Assembly (NCBI GenBank): GCA_029962745.1
Contig: CM057153.1
Span: forward strand, 7,231,186-7,295,185
Origin: Echinometra lucunter
Lineage: Eukaryota > Echinodermata > Echinoidea > Camarodonta > Echinometridae
Reading direction: 5' to 3'
Length of the DNA: 64,000 nucleotides
Shown: positions 11,648 to 21,529 of the stretch, piece by piece
How the letters are laid out: each line of letters starts with the position of its first letter
How positions within the stretch are numbered: the first letter of the stretch is position 1
Translations under genes and position numbers: made by a program
Notes under the pieces: generated by a model
Told to the model about the DNA's origin: nothing
What the model saw: the letters and a program-made list of their open reading frames with translations, nothing else
Database searches by the model: none

Positions 11648-13328
11648 GGTGCCAGGTAAAAATGTCAGAGGTAAAAATGTCAGAGGTAAAAATGTCAGAG
11701 GAAAAAATGTCACAGGTAAAAATGTCAGAGGTAAAAATGTCAGAGGCAAAAATGTCAGAGGTAAAAATGTCAGAGGTAAAAATGTCAGTGGTAAAAATGT
11801 CAGATGTAAAAATGTCAGAGGTAAAACTGTCAGAGGTAAAAATGTCAGAGGTAAAAATGTCAGAGGTAAAACTGTCAGAGGTAAAAATGTCAGAGGTAAA
11901 ACTGTCAGAGGTAAAAATGTCAGAGGTAAAAATGTCAGAGGAAAAAATTTCAGAAGTAATGCCAGAGGTAAAAAAAAAAAACTAAAAATGTCAGAGGTAA
12001 AAAATTAATGTCAGAGCTATGCCAGATTTGGAAATGTTTAAGTGACATGTTTCAGGTACGAATATTAAATTATAGAAATGATGGGGAGTGCGATGTATTC
12101 AAATATTTTCTGTAAACATACTGTGTCTACTAATTTCTTGGCCATTTGGAAATAACGGTTATGATGCTGGCGGGGTGAACGTTCTGGTATGCGCGCATTG
12201 CCCTCGTTTTCACCGCGAGGACGGGCATTGTAAAAACGATGGTGGGAAAAAAACTGGGTTGGTAACATGAGTAGCTGACCACATACATTCCACACGAGTG
12301 CGCGATTTTAATATGTACATTCCTCTTCATAAGCTCCCTCCCCCCCCCCCCCCTACTCCAATCAAGCGTGGTATACGTGAACGAATGCTTCAATATAATT
12401 GTCCTCATACGTAAGGAAGAATAGAAGTAAGCGAAATTGAATCATTAATTCGATCTATTTCTCGACCTTTTGAATTATTTCATTCAATACGTTTCGGAAT
12501 TTACAACTTTTAAAAAGAATTATTCAATTAGATAATTGTGTTAGCATAAGCAGAACATCAAACGTGGATATCCCTTCTTAAGTTCATCTACCATTCTGTC
12601 ATTCCACTTTTAAGATCTTAAATCATTTAGATATTATCCTGTAACTTAATTAATCTCACAAAGAAAATAATGAACATCATCCCATGCTACATTTCTTACC
12701 CAAAAGGCGCGATTTACTTATCGCTTGTTGAAATTGTCACAAATATGTTTCACACTGCAATGCATGTCAAGCGGCCAAATCTTAAACACAAAGAGGGAAC
12801 TGGGCATTCGTTTGCTGCTATATTTGGAGTCAGCTAAACAAGTTTCCAGAAGATCAAAACACTGTTGGGCAATGCGCACATACCAGGATGTTCTCCCGGC
12901 CAAAAAAAGATCGGTCTCATTTGGTGGTTATGAATGGGGCAACATTATCACTTTCACATCAAATGAGTAAGACAGGAAGGCCATTCGAGTGACTGAACAT
13001 ACACACTTTTACAGAGAGCAGTATTATTGTGATCACTCCATTTATACAGTATCCATTCTTTTTTAACTATCTCGTGCGCTTCCTAATTTCAAATTCAATA
13101 TTCTTACCTGTAACACGTTCACTTCGGCATTTTCAGAGCTGAAATGTTTATCTCTGACATTTTTACCTGACATATTTACCTCTGACATTTTTACCTCTGA
13201 CATTTTTTCCTCTGACATTTTTACCTCAGAGTCTGACATTTTTACCTCTGACATTTTTACCTCTGACATTTTTTCCTCTGACATTTTTACCTCTGACATT
13301 TTTACCGCTGACATTTTTACACCGAACC
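11648..13328. mobile_element. TU-like foldback transposon, copy 1
   Basis: Begins GGTGCCAGGTAAAAATGTC and ends GACATTTTTACACCGAACC. The outer left arm (about 11656-11965) is a tandem array of the 15-bp unit GTAAAAATGTCAGAG, and the outer right arm (about 13145-13320) is the same array inverted. Inner parts are also inverted but diverged: GGTATGCGCGCATTGCC near 12186 against GGGCAATGCGCACATACC near 12868. An 8-bp duplication AAATTTGA flanks it (11640-11647, 13329-13336). This is the known plan of sea urchin TU elements: long inverted repeats, a 15-bp outer repeat and an 8-bp duplication. No transposase is encoded, so it must move in trans. The long open frames over the arrays arise because 15 bp is five codons. 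Confidence 0.85.
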
Positions 13329-13336
13329 AAATTTGA

Positions 13337-14440
13337 TGTCCCTCCAAAAAAAAATAAAAGTGTCCCCCGACTCCCCCATAAAAATATGAAGCAGATTGAA
13401 GCCCCTGTTTCATTACAGTTTGCATTATAACATTAGAAATCTTAGAATTAATCCTTATGAATTTAGATGAGAATACGATCTTCAAGTACATTCCAAGAAC
13501 ATTACCATTTAGAATGAAACTGAGAAAACCATTGAACTAGAAAGAGTGGAGAAAACAGACACATGACATTCATGATCAGTGGCGTAGCGAGCCAATATTT
13601 TGAGGGGGGCTGATGTCTCTTTCCGAAATATATACAGTCCAATTTCTACTTGCGATAAAATGATTTTTTTTCCTCCCCCCCCCCCCCTTCGGAATGGATT
13701 TTTTTTGGGGGGGGAGGGAGAGGGGGAGGCAGTGTTGATCAGAATGATGCAGATGGTGACGACTTTCCACTGCTTGATCTCTGTCCTCGATCCGATCCGA
13801 CCCTCGATCTACCCGCAGAAGTGGCATGATAGGCGGTCATTATTCATCTCGCCCCACTCATTGAGTGATGATGCAAATATATAAGAAGCGCAAAACATTA
13901 ACGTGTAATTTAAAAATAAAAATCCACTCTGTTATCATGTAATCTCATGCTCTTGGAATATGGAGCAATATGAAAAAAAGAGAAAGGCAAATTTTCATTG
14001 TTCTTACGGGGATGTTTACAGTGTGGTCGAGAAGTTATTCACAACTCCTTGATACATCTATGTCCCTGTGTATACATGTAGTTTGCCCTTTATGCTAATT
14101 TTCATGTATAACTGTGGACACTTGTCCAAAATAATTAAAATCTTGATGTATTCCTCAGTGCAACAAATTGTTTTCACACTTTTAAACAATTCTCCTCCAA
14201 TCTGATGATTTAATGATTTTGTCAACTACAGTTATACCAACGAAACCAAAACTTTTGAGGCCGGGCGGGGGGGGGGGGGGGGGGGAGGAGTCCTGAGTAA
14301 GCAGAAATCATACAAGATGCAACACTTTAAAAACTAAAATTTTGAATCACCAATTCAAATGGTGGAGGAGTGACTACATTTTCAAAATGTTAGATAAACA
14401 CTTTGAACATGCTGGATTCAACACATGCAGGATTCCAACG
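13337..14440. other. Spacer with degenerate poly-G repeat
   Basis: A partial CAGTGGCGTAGCGAGCC repeat starts at 13577 and resembles the 9456 element; its right end was not found. C and G runs occur at 13676-13687 and 13706-13715, and a longer G run at 14267-14285. No coding exon recognised. Confidence 0.5.
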
Positions 14441-14725
14441 TTTATAGTGTATAGTGTATAGTATAGTATAGTATAGTATAGTATAGTATATAGTGTATAG
14501 TTTATCCGTCCCTCGGATAGGACGTTAAATGGAGGTCCCGTGTAAAGGAGAGTCACCACCTTTGCACGTTAAAGATCCCACTGCACTATTCGTATAAGTG
14601 TAGGGGGAAACCCCGGTGTATGTGGTCCACCTGCACACCCCCAATAGTGATATCGGGAGGAGAGACCTGAGGGTTACAGTGATTCAGTTTGCTTTTCCCC
14701 TCCCAGGCACAGGTGACGCCAAACC

Positions 14726-14756
<31 letters not shown>

Positions 14757-14757
14757 C
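14440..14757 (+). repeat. SINE-like conserved block between microsatellites
   Basis: A (TATAG)n tract (about 14445-14505) precedes a compact block with GGACGTTAAATGGAGGTCCC and GCACGTTAAAGATCCCACTG, ending in an (AAT)n tail (14727-14754). A conserved body plus trinucleotide tail is typical of a SINE 3' part. I recognise the GACGTTAAATGGAGGTCCC word as widely repeated in marine invertebrate DNA, but family and head are not certain. Confidence 0.5.
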
Positions 14758-15129
14758 CAGCATGTTCAAAATGTAAATCGACAAAAAAATTTTTAATGTA
14801 TATTCACTCCTCCACCCTTTCAAATGATGATTCAATATCTTAGTTTTTATAGTGAAGGAAGAAAGTCCCTCAATATTTAGTTCTGGCTTCGTATGCAAAT
14901 TTTTTTAAGTTAATACATATAGTTTAAACTCATCCGGGGATTGCCATTTGGTCATTGGCAGACTGTACGGGACTAAATTTCGGTATGAGGATTTTGATGA
15001 GACCGGCCCCTAACCTATAAAATCAGCCCTCAGACCAAATATCGACCAGCCAAAATATATCTCGAGTTGCCCGTAAGAAAAACTCTCAAAATTCCCCATG
15101 GCCAGTGCTTTTGTTACAAAAATAAACTG

Positions 15130-15522
15130 GAGACCATTTTCAACCAGAGTCCTGGTTTTGATGGAGTACTTAGTGTATTGGTTAAGAGTGTTGTTCATAT
15201 TTTATGCTGTCCTTTGTGTGATATTATCAATCTATCTTTGAATATTGGCATTGTCCTTGACAAATTAAAAATTGCTCAAGTTATTCCTGTTTATAAGAAT
15301 GGATAAAAAGATAACTTATCAAATTATAGGCCCATATCTATTCTTCCTTTAGAGAAGTGTGTATATATTCGTGTATATAAATTCTTGGAAAAGTGCAATA
15401 TCATCACTTCCAAACAATTTGGTTTTCGAGCAGGACACTCTACATCTTATGCTATAATTGAGTTTATACGTAAGGTGTCAAATGCCTTTGATAATAAAGA
15501 AATAATGATTGTTTTGTTCTTA
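15130..15522 (+). pseudogene. LINE reverse transcriptase, 5' part (pseudogene)
   Basis: Translation gives a non-LTR retrotransposon RT start: a PGFDG word near 15155, KIAQVIPVYKNG near 15270-15303, then NYRPISILPL (15320-15350) after an in-frame stop and shift. QFGFRAGHST follows near 15415-15440. These match the RT fingers of the CR1/L2/jockey group. The endonuclease domain is missing, so the copy is 5' truncated. It stops at the TU insertion and resumes at 17616. Non-functional: stop at 15304 and frame changes. Confidence 0.85.
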
Positions 15523-15881
15523 GGTGCCAGGTAAAAATGTCAGAGGTAAAAATGTCAGAGGAAAAAATGTCAGAGGTAAAAATGTCAGAGGTAAAAATGT
15601 CAGAGGTAAAAATGTCAGAGGTAAAAATGTCGGAGGTAAAAATGTCAGAGGAAAAAAATGTCAGAGGAAAAAATGTCAGAGGTAAAAATATAAAGGGAAG
15701 AAAATGTCAGAGGTAAAAATGTCAGAGGTAAAAATGTCAGAGGAAAAAATGTCAGAGGTAAAAATGTCAGAGGCAAAAATGTCAGAGGTAAAAAATTAAT
15801 TTCAGAGGTATGCCAGATTCGGAAATGTTTAAGTGACATGTTTCAGGTACAAATATTGAATTATAGAAATAATGGTGACAA

Positions 15882-16128
15882 CCCACTTCACCGAAGGCCC
15901 GCGAGACCGAAGGCCCGCGAGGCCGAAAATAGCAAATTGTAATCTATAATATCACACCGCTCTGACCAATTCCTGTGCCAGAAAGAAGTTTGATAATTAA
16001 TAAGGGGCAACGAGGACTAAACATGCTAAAGGAGACATAATTATTTCATATACCAATAGCGCAATATTTGTGATGAAGGAAAATACGATACGAGAGAAGT
16101 CGGCCTCGCGGGCCTTCGGTCAAGTGGG
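15882..16128. mobile_element. Small inverted-repeat element inside TU copy 2
   Basis: Ends are CCCACTTCACCGAAGGCCCG and, as reverse complement of the right end, CCCACTTGACCGAAGGCCCG, continuing to GCGAG, a 24-bp inverted repeat with one mismatch. It is absent from the equivalent place in TU copy 1 (near 12080), which serves as the empty site. The target duplication is unclear. No open frame. Confidence 0.75.
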
Positions 16129-16246
16129 CGAGTGGGGAGTGGGATATATTCAAATATTTTCTGTAAACATACTGCGTCTACTTGAATGCCCTTGTCTTGG
16201 CCATTTGGAAATAACGGTTATGGTGTTGGCGGGATGAACGTTCTGG

Positions 16247-16381
16247 GGAGCGTTTCATGAAGAGTTTTGTCGGTGAAAATCACCGACAAATGTTATAAGC
16301 TACTGAAAATACTCGCATCTGATCGGCTGAAAGCAAATTAGTCGGTGAAAACCACCGACTAATTGTTTCATGAAACGCCCC
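16247..16381. mobile_element. 135-bp MITE inside TU copy 2
   Basis: Ends GGAGCGTTTCATGAA on the left and TTTCATGAAACGCCCC on the right. A secondary palindrome GTCGGTGAAAATCACCGAC lies near each end. CTGG flanks both sides (16243-16246, 16382-16385). TU copy 1 has the uninterrupted site GTTCTGGTATGCG at 12181, confirming the insertion. Non-coding. Confidence 0.8.
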
Positions 16382-17623
16382 CTGGTATGCGCGCATTGCC
16401 CTCGTTTTCACCGCGGGGACGGGCATTGTAAAAACGATGGTGGGAAAAAACTGGGTTGGTAACATGATAGCAGACCACATACATTCCACGCGAGTGCGTG
16501 ATTTGCACATTCCTCTTCATAAGCTCCCCCCCCCCCCCCACTCCAATCAAGCGTGGTATACGTGAACGAATGCTTCAATATTATTGTCCTCATACACAAG
16601 GAAGAATAGGAAATAAGCGAAATTGAATCGTTAATTCGATCTATTTCTCGACCTTTTGTATTGTTTCATCCGATACGCTGTGGAATTTACAACTTTTAAA
16701 AAGAATTATTCAATTAGATAATTGTGTTAGCATATGCAGAACATCAAACGTGGATATCCCTTCTTAAGTTCATCTACCATTCTGTCATTTCACTTCAGAT
16801 CTTAAATCATTTAGATATAATCCTGTAACTTAATTAATCTCACAAAGAAAATAATGAACATCATCCCATGCTACATTTCTTACCCAAAACGCGCGATTTA
16901 CTTATCGCTTGTTGAAATTGTCACAAATATGTTTCACAGTGCAATCGTGTCAAGCGGCCAAATCTTTAACACAGAGAGGGAACTGGGCATTCGTTTGCTG
17001 CTATAATTGGAGTCGGCTAAACAAGTGCTCGAAAGATCAAAACACTGTTGGGCAATGCGCACATACCAGGATGTTCTCCCGGCCAGAACAAGATTGGTCT
17101 CATTAGGTGGATATGAATGGGGCAAAATTATCACTTTCACATCAAATGAGTAAGACAGGAAGGCCAGTCGAATGACTGAACATACACACTTTTACAGAGA
17201 GCAGTATTATTGTAATCACTCCATTTATACAGTATCAATTCTTTTTTTTAATATCTCGTGCTCTTTCTAATTTCAAATTCAATATTCTTACCTGTAACAC
17301 GTTCACTTCGGCATTTTCAGAGTTGACTTTTTTATCTCTGACATTTTTACCTCTGACATATTTACCTCTGACATTTTCTTCCCCTTATATTTTTACCTCT
17401 GATATTTTTTCCTCTGACATTTTTTTCCTCTGACATTTTTACCTCCGACATTTTTACCTCTGACATTTTTACCTCTGACATTTTTACCTCTGACATTTTT
17501 TCCTCTGACATTTTTACCTCTGACATTTTTACCTCTGACATTCTTTCCTCTGACATTTTTACCTCTGACATTTTTACCTCTGATATTTTTACCTCTGACA
17601 TTTTTACACCAAACCTGTTCTTA

Positions 17624-18704
17624 GACCTTAGCAAAGCTCTTGACTCTCTTGATCATACAATTTTATTAAACAAACTGGAATGTTATGGCTTTAGGGGAAT
17701 TGCTTTTGAATGGTTAAAAAGTTATATAAGTAATCGTAAACAATATTTAGTATTAAATAAATATGAATCACAAACAATGACAGTAAGATGTGGTGTGCCT
17801 CAAGGGCCATTCTTAGGTCCACTGTTATTTCTTCTGTATGCAAATGATATTTGCAATGTCTCCAGAGTGTTAGAATTAATATTATTTGCAGATGACACGA
17901 GTGTCTTCACGTCTCATCAAGATATTACAATTCTTCAAAATAGATTTAATACAAAATTTCACAATCTGGTTTACCGGCTGTATAACAATAAACTTGTACT
18001 TAATATCAAGAAAACCAATTATATGACTTTTACAAACAAACATACTGATATTACTCAAGTTAAAGTCAAAGTCAAGGACTCCTTTATTGATCAGGTTACA
18101 CATACAACATTTTTAGGCATCACAATTGATAATAAATCAACTTGGAAGGAACACACTGGTGTCATCTCCAATAAAATATCTAAACGTGTTGGTGTATTTT
18201 ATAAATTGATTTTTTTTTCTAAAGGAAACATTGATGACCTTATATAATACATTGATATTGCCTCATTTATATTATTGCATTCTTGTTTGGGAATGCTCCA
18301 GTGTACAAAATACAAATAGACTTTTAATCTTACAGAAGAAAGAATTGTGTCTCATAGCCAATACCTTGCCCATACTATGCCTCCTTTCTACAACCTGAAA
18401 ACTTTGAGAATATTTGACATATATGTGCAATATTTATGTTTTTATGCTTTTTTTAAAACTCTTACGAAGTGCTATGTTAGATTACTTTGAACTTAATAAA
18501 AGCATTCATAGGCATCACACTAGGTATTCTAATCATTTTCATATTCCAGGGGTGAGAACATCATTTTGCCAAAATACAATTTTCTTCAGGGGTCCCAAAA
18601 TTTGGAACGAAATACCACTAGAAATTAGACTGAGTCCATCACTGAATAACTTTATAAGAAAAATGAAATTGTACTTATTACAACAGTACTCAAATGTGGA
18701 ATAG
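17624..18704 (+). pseudogene. LINE reverse transcriptase, 3' part (pseudogene)
   Basis: Continues the RT after the TU element. DLSKALDSLDH (motif A) stands at 17624-17656, GVPQGPFLGPLLF (motif B region) near 17795-17830, and LFADDTSVF with the catalytic Asp pair (motif C) near 17882-17908. FLGITID follows near 18110-18130. The frame breaks at 18247. A shifted frame at 18470-18704 carries the usual C-terminal segment with HHTRYS and GPKIWNEIPLEIR. RT core order and spacing fit CR1/L2/jockey-group LINEs. Decayed, not functional. Confidence 0.88.
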
Positions 18705-19122
18705 TTTACTTTTGATATGTGCCTGTGAGTGTGTATGTGTGTCTGGGGAGGGAGGGGGGAGGGTGGATGTGGATGAGGGTACATGTATGCGTGAGTATGG
18801 ATGTGGTGTGTGTAGCTGTGCATTTATACGCACTTAATTAATTCTTCTTCTTTTTTCTGTCATTCAATAATTTCGCTTTGAATAATGTACATCACACAAT
18901 TTTAATTCAGTCACTGGAGATGAGACTTTTATATAAGGTTCAGCCTTTCCGTCCTGTCTCCGAATACTTTCATTATTGTACCTTTACATGTTTACTCTGT
19001 ATTGTCACCTTGCCTATTCTATAGCTTGTGATTTCTTTATGCAGTATTTCGATTTGTATTTGTTTGTCTTTGTATGTTTCCCTTTTTAATGAAAGTATTG
19101 AATAAATGAACTTGAACTTGAC
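18705..19122 (+). mobile_element. LINE 3' UTR and tail
   Basis: Non-coding tail after the RT, with a G/T-rich stretch (18720-18830) and a terminal short repeat TGAACTTGAACTTGACTTT. Such short 3' tandem tails are typical of CR1-type LINEs. The end is set where the tail meets the next repeat. Confidence 0.65.
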
Positions 19123-19152
19123 TTTGTAACATTTTTTTTTTTGCTCCAGTTC

Positions 19153-19617
19153 GTTTTGTAACAAAATGCTTTTTGTTACAAAATGGAATGGTCAAAAATG
19201 TTTTTGGTCATGATTATTTTGTTACAGAATGATAAACTGGAAACTATTTTCATTTTGTAACAAAAAGCATTTTGTTAACAAACGAACCTGAACGAAAAGA
19301 ATTTTGTAACAAAATGGATTTCGTCTTCCTTAGTTTATAACAAAGTAAGATTCTGTTACAAAATCAAATTGACCATTTCATTCTGTAAAAAAAATGGATA
19401 ACATATTCCTCATTTTGTAATAAAATAAGATTTTGTTACAAAATTAAAATTTGTCATTTCATTTTTTAACAAAATGGATTACTGCCTTCCTTATTTTGTA
19501 GCAAAGTCTGATTCTGTTACAAAATAAAATTGGTTTGAGATATTTTGTTACAAAACTGCCTGTTGCATTTCATTTTGTAACAAAATGGATTACAGTATAT
19601 AATTCTGTAACAAACTT
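19153..19617. repeat. TTTTGTAACAAAAT word-array element
   Basis: Roughly 15 occurrences of the palindrome TTTTGTTACAAAAT/TTTTGTAACAAAAT, perfect or nearly so, separated by 15-40 bp spacers such as GGATTACTGCCTTCC. It directly abuts the LINE tail. Same design principle as the TTCGTTATTCCGAA arrays. No coding potential. Confidence 0.75.
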
Positions 19618-19911
19618 ACGTTTTAATTGTGTAACTTTGGACCGAATAGTCAAGGGAACACTTGGCGCCCCATCGAAGGAAGAAGCACAGGTCGATTATT
19701 TTTACGCCCTAAATTTCACCAGTGGGCTGAGAAAAGCAAATAGCAATGAGGAGGTATTGTGAAACATATATCTAAGTACAAAAAATAATAATGATAATGA
19801 AAAGAATAAAGTGGGAAGGGGTCTGCGTCCTCACTCGCTCCTAGGTTTCGTGGCCAACGACACTGATAAAAAAATTTTCTTCCTCAAGATCGTGGCAAAA
19901 TGGAGAGCAAG

Positions 19912-20279
19912 CACCGGCGTAAATCTGTTTTGAGGAGGGGGGGGGGGGTGATCGACTTTTTTTGCCGAAATTTCTTGCATGAACTCACATTTATGTATAC
20001 ACACACACATCCTTACCCACCCGAGCAAACCCCTACACACATATAATTCTTTTTTTTTTTGCGAGCGAGCGAAAAATAACCACTTTTTTGTTTGTTTTTA
20101 AGAGCATTTGAAATGAAAATTCCACTACATGACATTTTTATGAAAAATTTCACCAACTGATTAATTACAATATCATTTTCCTTAAAATGAGGGGGGGGGG
20201 CGATATTTGTACACGCCATCCCCCCTCTCGAAAAAGGAGGGGGATATATCCCCCCATTCCCCCGGGATTTACGCCAATG
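19912..20279. mobile_element. Poly-G MITE family, copy 1
   Basis: Ends CACCGGCGTAAATC and GATTTACGCCAATG, with imperfect 8-bp flanks AGAGCAAG (19904-19911) and AGAACAAG (20280-20287). The interior aligns along its length with 38288-38645, sharing AAATTTC, GTGAACTC-like words, an ACACACAC stretch, AAAAATTTCA and CGACTGATT-like words, then a G run and C runs. The 8-bp flank suggests hAT, which is inference. Confidence 0.75.
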
Positions 20280-21124
20280 AGAACAAGTATTGATTGCTTG
20301 CAAAAATATTGTTCAAGTTATCAGATTATAAATATAAGTAGTTGCTCGTGACACTTTCCATGCAATTGCCGGGATTGCCTGGGTACAATTCCTGGAAAAC
20401 AGAAGAGTTTGCAAGTGCTCGGTGCTATAATCAGTTTACAGTTGCCATGACTTTCGAAAAAGTAGCACAAGGGCAACGACAATACCCAGTGGTATTTTCT
20501 AACATTGTCTAATGTTGTAATAATTGTCATTGAAGCGTTTGGTCATGTAAAAAGTGATGCTATTTGGATCGATTTCTTTGAAAGACTTTGCAACCGTAGT
20601 GCTCTAGAAGTTGATCTGTATTATATGTTCTTTCTCTTTCAAATAGGTCTCTAAGAGGTTAATTTGAAAAATACTGAAGAAAACGTGCATCAGATCCGTC
20701 TTTATAATGAAATTGATGAAAAGTCCCAAAGATATATTAGGTGTAAGTAATTGGTCACGGACGACAGAGAATAAACCAAGGATATAAATGAGGAATATTG
20801 TTCGCGATAATCGAAACTGATATTATATTGGGTGAGACCTTTTTTTTTTCGACATGTGGTATTCATCTGTAACCAAAATGCAAATAAAGAGGAGAGAATC
20901 ATAGTTCTCATGTGCAAAATAATTTCAGAAAAGAAGGGGATTGAGGTTACGAGATCTTTTTTCACACAACAAAATATTTTTATTTTGTGGATGATGAGGA
21001 CATCCAATTGATAAAAGATGGAGTAAAAGGTTATGTGCTTTACTAAAACTCCCTTATCCTTTATGACTGGACTACAGCAAGAATAATCTTAACTGTGGTG
21101 ATATGCCACTCAATAACAATCATA
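20280..21124. other. Unassigned spacer
   Basis: AT-rich, multiple stops in all frames, no repeat family recognised. Minus-strand open frames at 20321-20530 and 20702-21007 lack motifs. Confidence 0.5.
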
Positions 21125-21529
21125 CACACTTAGCATGCTTAGAATAAAAGGTTCAATTTTGCACCCTATAAATGCAACAATGGCAGCACCTTTTTGGGTA
21201 CAATATTGCACCCTACATGAAAAGGGTGCAAAGATGCACTCTTTTGTACTTATTTACACCGGGAAATGCCCGTCTGCTCCTGCAACTATATGCACCTATA
21301 AGGGTGCAGAAATTTTTGCATTTCAAGACTTCAAGACTTCAAAAGGGTGAAATTTGCACCTTCTCCAAAGGGTACAACTCTGCACCCTTAGGAGTTAAAA
21401 ATGTAGCTCACTGCACCTTTAATGGTACATAATGCTTCTTTTGGCATGTTAGGTGCAAAGTTGTACCCATAAAGGAGTTCCCAGTGTTGCATTTGAAGAG
21501 TGCAAAATTGAACCTTTATTCTTAGTGTG
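21125..21529. mobile_element. TA-flanked MITE rich in GGTGCA words
   Basis: Terminal inverted repeats: left CACACTTAG then GAATAAAAGGTTCAATTTTG; reverse complement of right CACACTAAGAATAAAGGTTC. The left arm has an extra CATGCTTA. A TA dinucleotide lies on each side (21123-21124, 21530-21531), as for Tc1/mariner elements. The interior repeats GGGTGCAAA/TTTGCACC words many times, so it is also word-array-like. Non-coding. Confidence 0.7.

Larger units (their letters stand above)
15523..17615. mobile_element. TU-like foldback transposon, copy 2 (nested in LINE)
   Basis: Same orientation, ends and inner sequence as copy 1 (start GGTGCCAGG, end ACACCAAACC). Outer arrays of the 15-bp unit lie at about 15533-15798 and, inverted, about 17335-17608. 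An 8-bp duplication TGTTCTTA flanks it (15515-15522, 17616-17623). It is 2,093 bp against 1,681 bp for copy 1; two secondary insertions (15882-16128 and 16247-16381) explain most of the difference. It splits the LINE RT within motif A. Arms show unit-number and single-base variation from copy 1. Confidence 0.87.

Noticed and set aside
11602..12008. Long plus-strand open frames of repeating KMSEV or KNVRG pentapeptides
   Set aside because: They are the 15-bp TU repeat read in two frames; 15 bp is five codons, so the frames stay open without coding selection.
13063..13491. 142-codon minus-strand frame with MSEVK repeats
   Set aside because: The same 15-bp array in the inverted TU arm, extended by chance into flanking sequence. 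The similar frame at 17362-17634 is rejected for the same reason.
14374..14559. Minus-strand frame with YTILYYTILYYT
   Set aside because: Translation of the (TATAG)n tract.
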